From contig CM028919.1 of assembly GCA_016801845.1 (NCBI GenBank), forward strand, positions 15,741,659 through 15,805,658: a DNA stretch of 64,000 nt, read 5' to 3'. Shown here piece by piece: positions 61,540 through 64,000 of the stretch (position 1 is its first letter; each line of letters begins with the position of its first letter). Position numbers and translations under genes: made by a program. The notes under the pieces are model-generated. The model was not told the origin of the DNA and searched no databases. It saw only the letters and a list, made by a program, of their open reading frames with translations. The stretch is from Polydactylus sextarius. Its lineage: Eukaryota > Chordata > Actinopteri > Polynemidae.

Positions 61540-61770
61540 CTCAGCATGTCATCCTCCAACCACTCTAGATCAGAAATAATACAAAGTGTCTATAAATTTC
61601 AGCTTCTCTAATTAAAGCCTTGCCCCGGGACATGCTCGAGCACGGCCACCAGGCACGAGATATATCCTCTGCATCGACACAAATTGGCCCATGAGCGCAA
61701 CAAATTACATTATGATTACTGCACTGGCCCCAACGCTGTTCATCTTGATAGAGTTAACCCAACGTGGGCA
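61540..61770. promoter_or_regulatory. Candidate conserved non-coding element (intron 2)
   Basis: Complex block with TCTATAAATTTCAGC, CTAATTAAAG at 61608-61617, ACAAATTGGCCCATGAGCG and AAATTACATTATGATTACTG. Very enhancer-like texture. The small open frame crossing it is not convincing. Confidence 0.5.
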
Positions 61771-62736
61771 GGACCGTCTCTACAACTACAGAGCTACAGA
61801 AAGAATTACAGTTTCTGGCTTCAGCTTACTGTAAAAAAAAACAAACAAAAAAAAAACCTGTGTTGTAAATTTCCAGCTCATCCAGAGAATCACAGGGCAG
61901 ACGCACACAATGCACACATCCATACACGCACACACACTCGGAAGCAGCCATGTAATTCTGGGTTTTTTAGTTTGTCCGGTTTTGTTTTTGTTTTTTTGAC
62001 AGTACTTATTATGTTTATTTATATTTCAGCGCTTACAGCAGGAACATGGAGGGTTTGTAATTACTGTATCTGAACTCTTGAAATCGTGTATCAAATTCAG
62101 TTGAAATAACATGAGGTCGGTCTTGGCCTTGACTTTGTGTGTGTGTGTGTCTTCGAAGATATCCTCAAAACTATTACCAACACATCAAAAATCAGTGATT
62201 CTGAAGAAAAGAACGAGAAAAAGAAAACAATCAGCATTAGGAAACGATCCAGAGCAACAAGCTCACGTGTCTGATCTGATACCAACCGAGGCCGTGAGCT
62301 ACAGGGCAGAAGTTAAATGCCCAATTCAAGGCCTTTCAACACACGTCAGTGTTCATGAGGAACAAGGTGGGAGAGGATAAACAGAGGGCACGGTGCAGCT
62401 CTCCACCGGCCCGGCAGGAACTCACAAACCCTATTTACGTCTTGAAGAAACTAAACTTTTACTTTATTTATTAAAACTGAGAATCAAACATCCACACGCT
62501 GAAATAATAAGAAGTCTGAGAGAATGACAGACAGTAGCGCTCCAGAGGAAGAGCTGGTTCCTACTGTGAGATAATGAGGAGGTTGAAGATAGAGCCAAGC
62601 TCAGAAACACACACATCTGAAAACATAATCCAGACACACAACACACACAATTAAATATATCCATTTCCTTGAGCACATGTGCACGCATGTCTTGCACAAA
62701 CGTACACAATTATATCCAATTTCCCGGCATATATTT

Positions 62737-62738
<2 letters not shown>

Positions 62739-62785
<47 letters not shown>
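62739..62785. repeat. (CA)n microsatellite
   Basis: About 46 bp of CA, first of a pair about 110 bp apart. Confidence 0.97.
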
Positions 62786-62787
<2 letters not shown>

Positions 62788-62890
62788 AAAAAAACAAACA
62801 AACACGCGCATTTGACCATTTCCTTTTGCACGAAGAAACACGGCCCACACACGGACACGCAACCATTTACTTTTGCACGAATACATAACT

Positions 62891-62892
<2 letters not shown>

Positions 62893-62928
<36 letters not shown>
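62893..62928. repeat. (CA)n microsatellite
   Basis: About 35 bp of CA. Confidence 0.96.
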
Positions 62929-62929
<1 letters not shown>

Positions 62930-62959
62930 TCCAGTCTCACAACTGTAAACTTTCATTCT

Positions 62960-63075
62960 CTTACAGGGTCACTCTGTCTCTGCCCCTTGACTACTTAGTC
63001 TAAGTGCTCAATTAAGCATAGCTTGTTTAGCTGATCTCCCTCCCAGTTTTATTATTGTTGCCATGTGCTCGACTG
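62960..63075. promoter_or_regulatory. Candidate small conserved non-coding element
   Basis: Contains TAAGTGCTCAATTAAGC, which pairs an NKX2-type AAGTG core with a CAATTAAG homeodomain core, followed by TTTTATTATTGTTGCC (SOX-like ATTGTT). Confidence 0.4.
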
Positions 63076-63198
63076 TGTTCGCCTTCACTTTTTAAAAAAA
63101 CTTTATACCTGCTATGAAACGTCTGAGTGATCTCAGCGCTGACTTCACATCTGTCCTCTTTCCCAGTTTACCCTTCTCTTTCATTTACATTTGTTTGT

Positions 63199-63387
<189 letters not shown>

Positions 63388-63519
63388 CTACTGGCTAAAG
63401 GTGCAGAAAACCTTTTGTTTGTTGTATGAAATATCATGTGATGATGCTGTGAAATACTTAGTGCCACAATCTCTAAAAAAAAAAAAAAAATCAGCTCCAG
63501 AGTTTCCTGCAGAGCAGTG

Positions 63520-63720
63520 TCCTGGTTTTAATAATTGGTTCTTCTAAATAGGAGGCAATGATCCAGAGAAAGTCTCCCATGTTGAGCAATCATAATTATC
63601 CTCCTGAATCCACTCTTACCATAACACTGTAATTATTATTATTATTCTAGGAGCTTGCATGTCCTGTGTGTATTAGTGCCGTGCCTGACCATGAGATGAA
63701 TAAGAGGCTGTTGTGTTAAA
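63520..63720. promoter_or_regulatory. Candidate conserved non-coding element (intron 2)
   Basis: Complex block with GGTTTTAATAATTGGTTC, GAGCAATCATAATTATCC and a short TTATTATTATTATTC run. Repeat-poor otherwise. Confidence 0.45.
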
Positions 63721-64000
63721 AAAGCAGCTCTGACTCGACTGAGCTGAACGGTAAAGATGGACGACGACGTGATGGCGGATAAAAAGATAATTGATTAAAT
63801 AACACATCTGTAACTTTCTAATAAATGATCAATAAATGATCAATGATGTCATGAACTTATCATGGCATCAATTAAAACATTTCATATAGATCTATACGAA
63901 CCGATACAATGTTACAGCTACAGTTTGTTTTATTGAACTATCATTATTATTATCAACTAGCTCCAATTATCATCAATTAAAGCCACAGATTAATTGAGCA

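Overview
The window is vertebrate nuclear DNA, most likely from a ray-finned (teleost) fish. Short GT-AG exons lie in long introns. (CA)n/(TG)n microsatellites are very abundant, and there is no operon-like packing of long open frames. The species cannot be fixed from the sequence alone.

One protein-coding gene can be supported. It is on the minus strand and encodes the mitochondrial oxodicarboxylate (2-oxoadipate/2-oxoglutarate) carrier SLC25A21. Six consecutive internal exons are visible: 22636-22684, 12160-12243, 4759-4825, 4004-4063, 891-998 and 614-778. They are numbered 3 to 8 here, assuming the 10-exon layout I recall for the human gene. Joined, they give 533 nt of uninterrupted coding sequence with matching splice phases. 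This covers roughly residues 24-201 of a carrier of about 300 residues, including the first and second carrier signatures (PLDVVK, PFEVVK). The N-terminal exons lie upstream and were not found in the 41 kb to the right. The two C-terminal exons lie beyond the left edge.

Layout by region: 1-4825 holds the compact exon cluster (exons 8, 7, 6, 5). 4826-12159 is intron 4. 12160-12243 is exon 4. 12244-22635 is intron 3. 22636-22684 is exon 3. 22685-64000 is the start of a very large intron 2 with no convincing coding sequence.

The introns are not featureless. Many 100-300 bp blocks have the look of conserved non-coding elements: complex sequence, no simple repeats, and homeodomain-type TAATTA, octamer, RUNX-like and NKX-like words. 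In mammals SLC25A21 is the neighbour of PAX9 and the NKX2 genes, tail-to-tail with PAX9, and its introns are known to carry PAX9-related regulatory elements. The most economical reading is that this window is the bystander-gene part of a pax9/nkx2 genomic regulatory block. That is inference: no alignment could be run.

The rest is structural DNA: many (CA)n tracts (the longest about 184 bp at 63201-63384), two large triplet arrays in opposite orientation around 30 kb flanked by perfect AT palindromes, a 16-bp-unit minisatellite at 38.8-39.3 kb with a 240-bp internal duplication, a duplicated 38-bp motif at 42.6-42.8 kb, and smaller tandem repeats. I saw no tRNA or rRNA gene, intact transposon, CRISPR array or viral gene. 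I did not find an obviously new biological system. The most interesting material is the candidate regulatory block and the palindrome/triplet-array structure.
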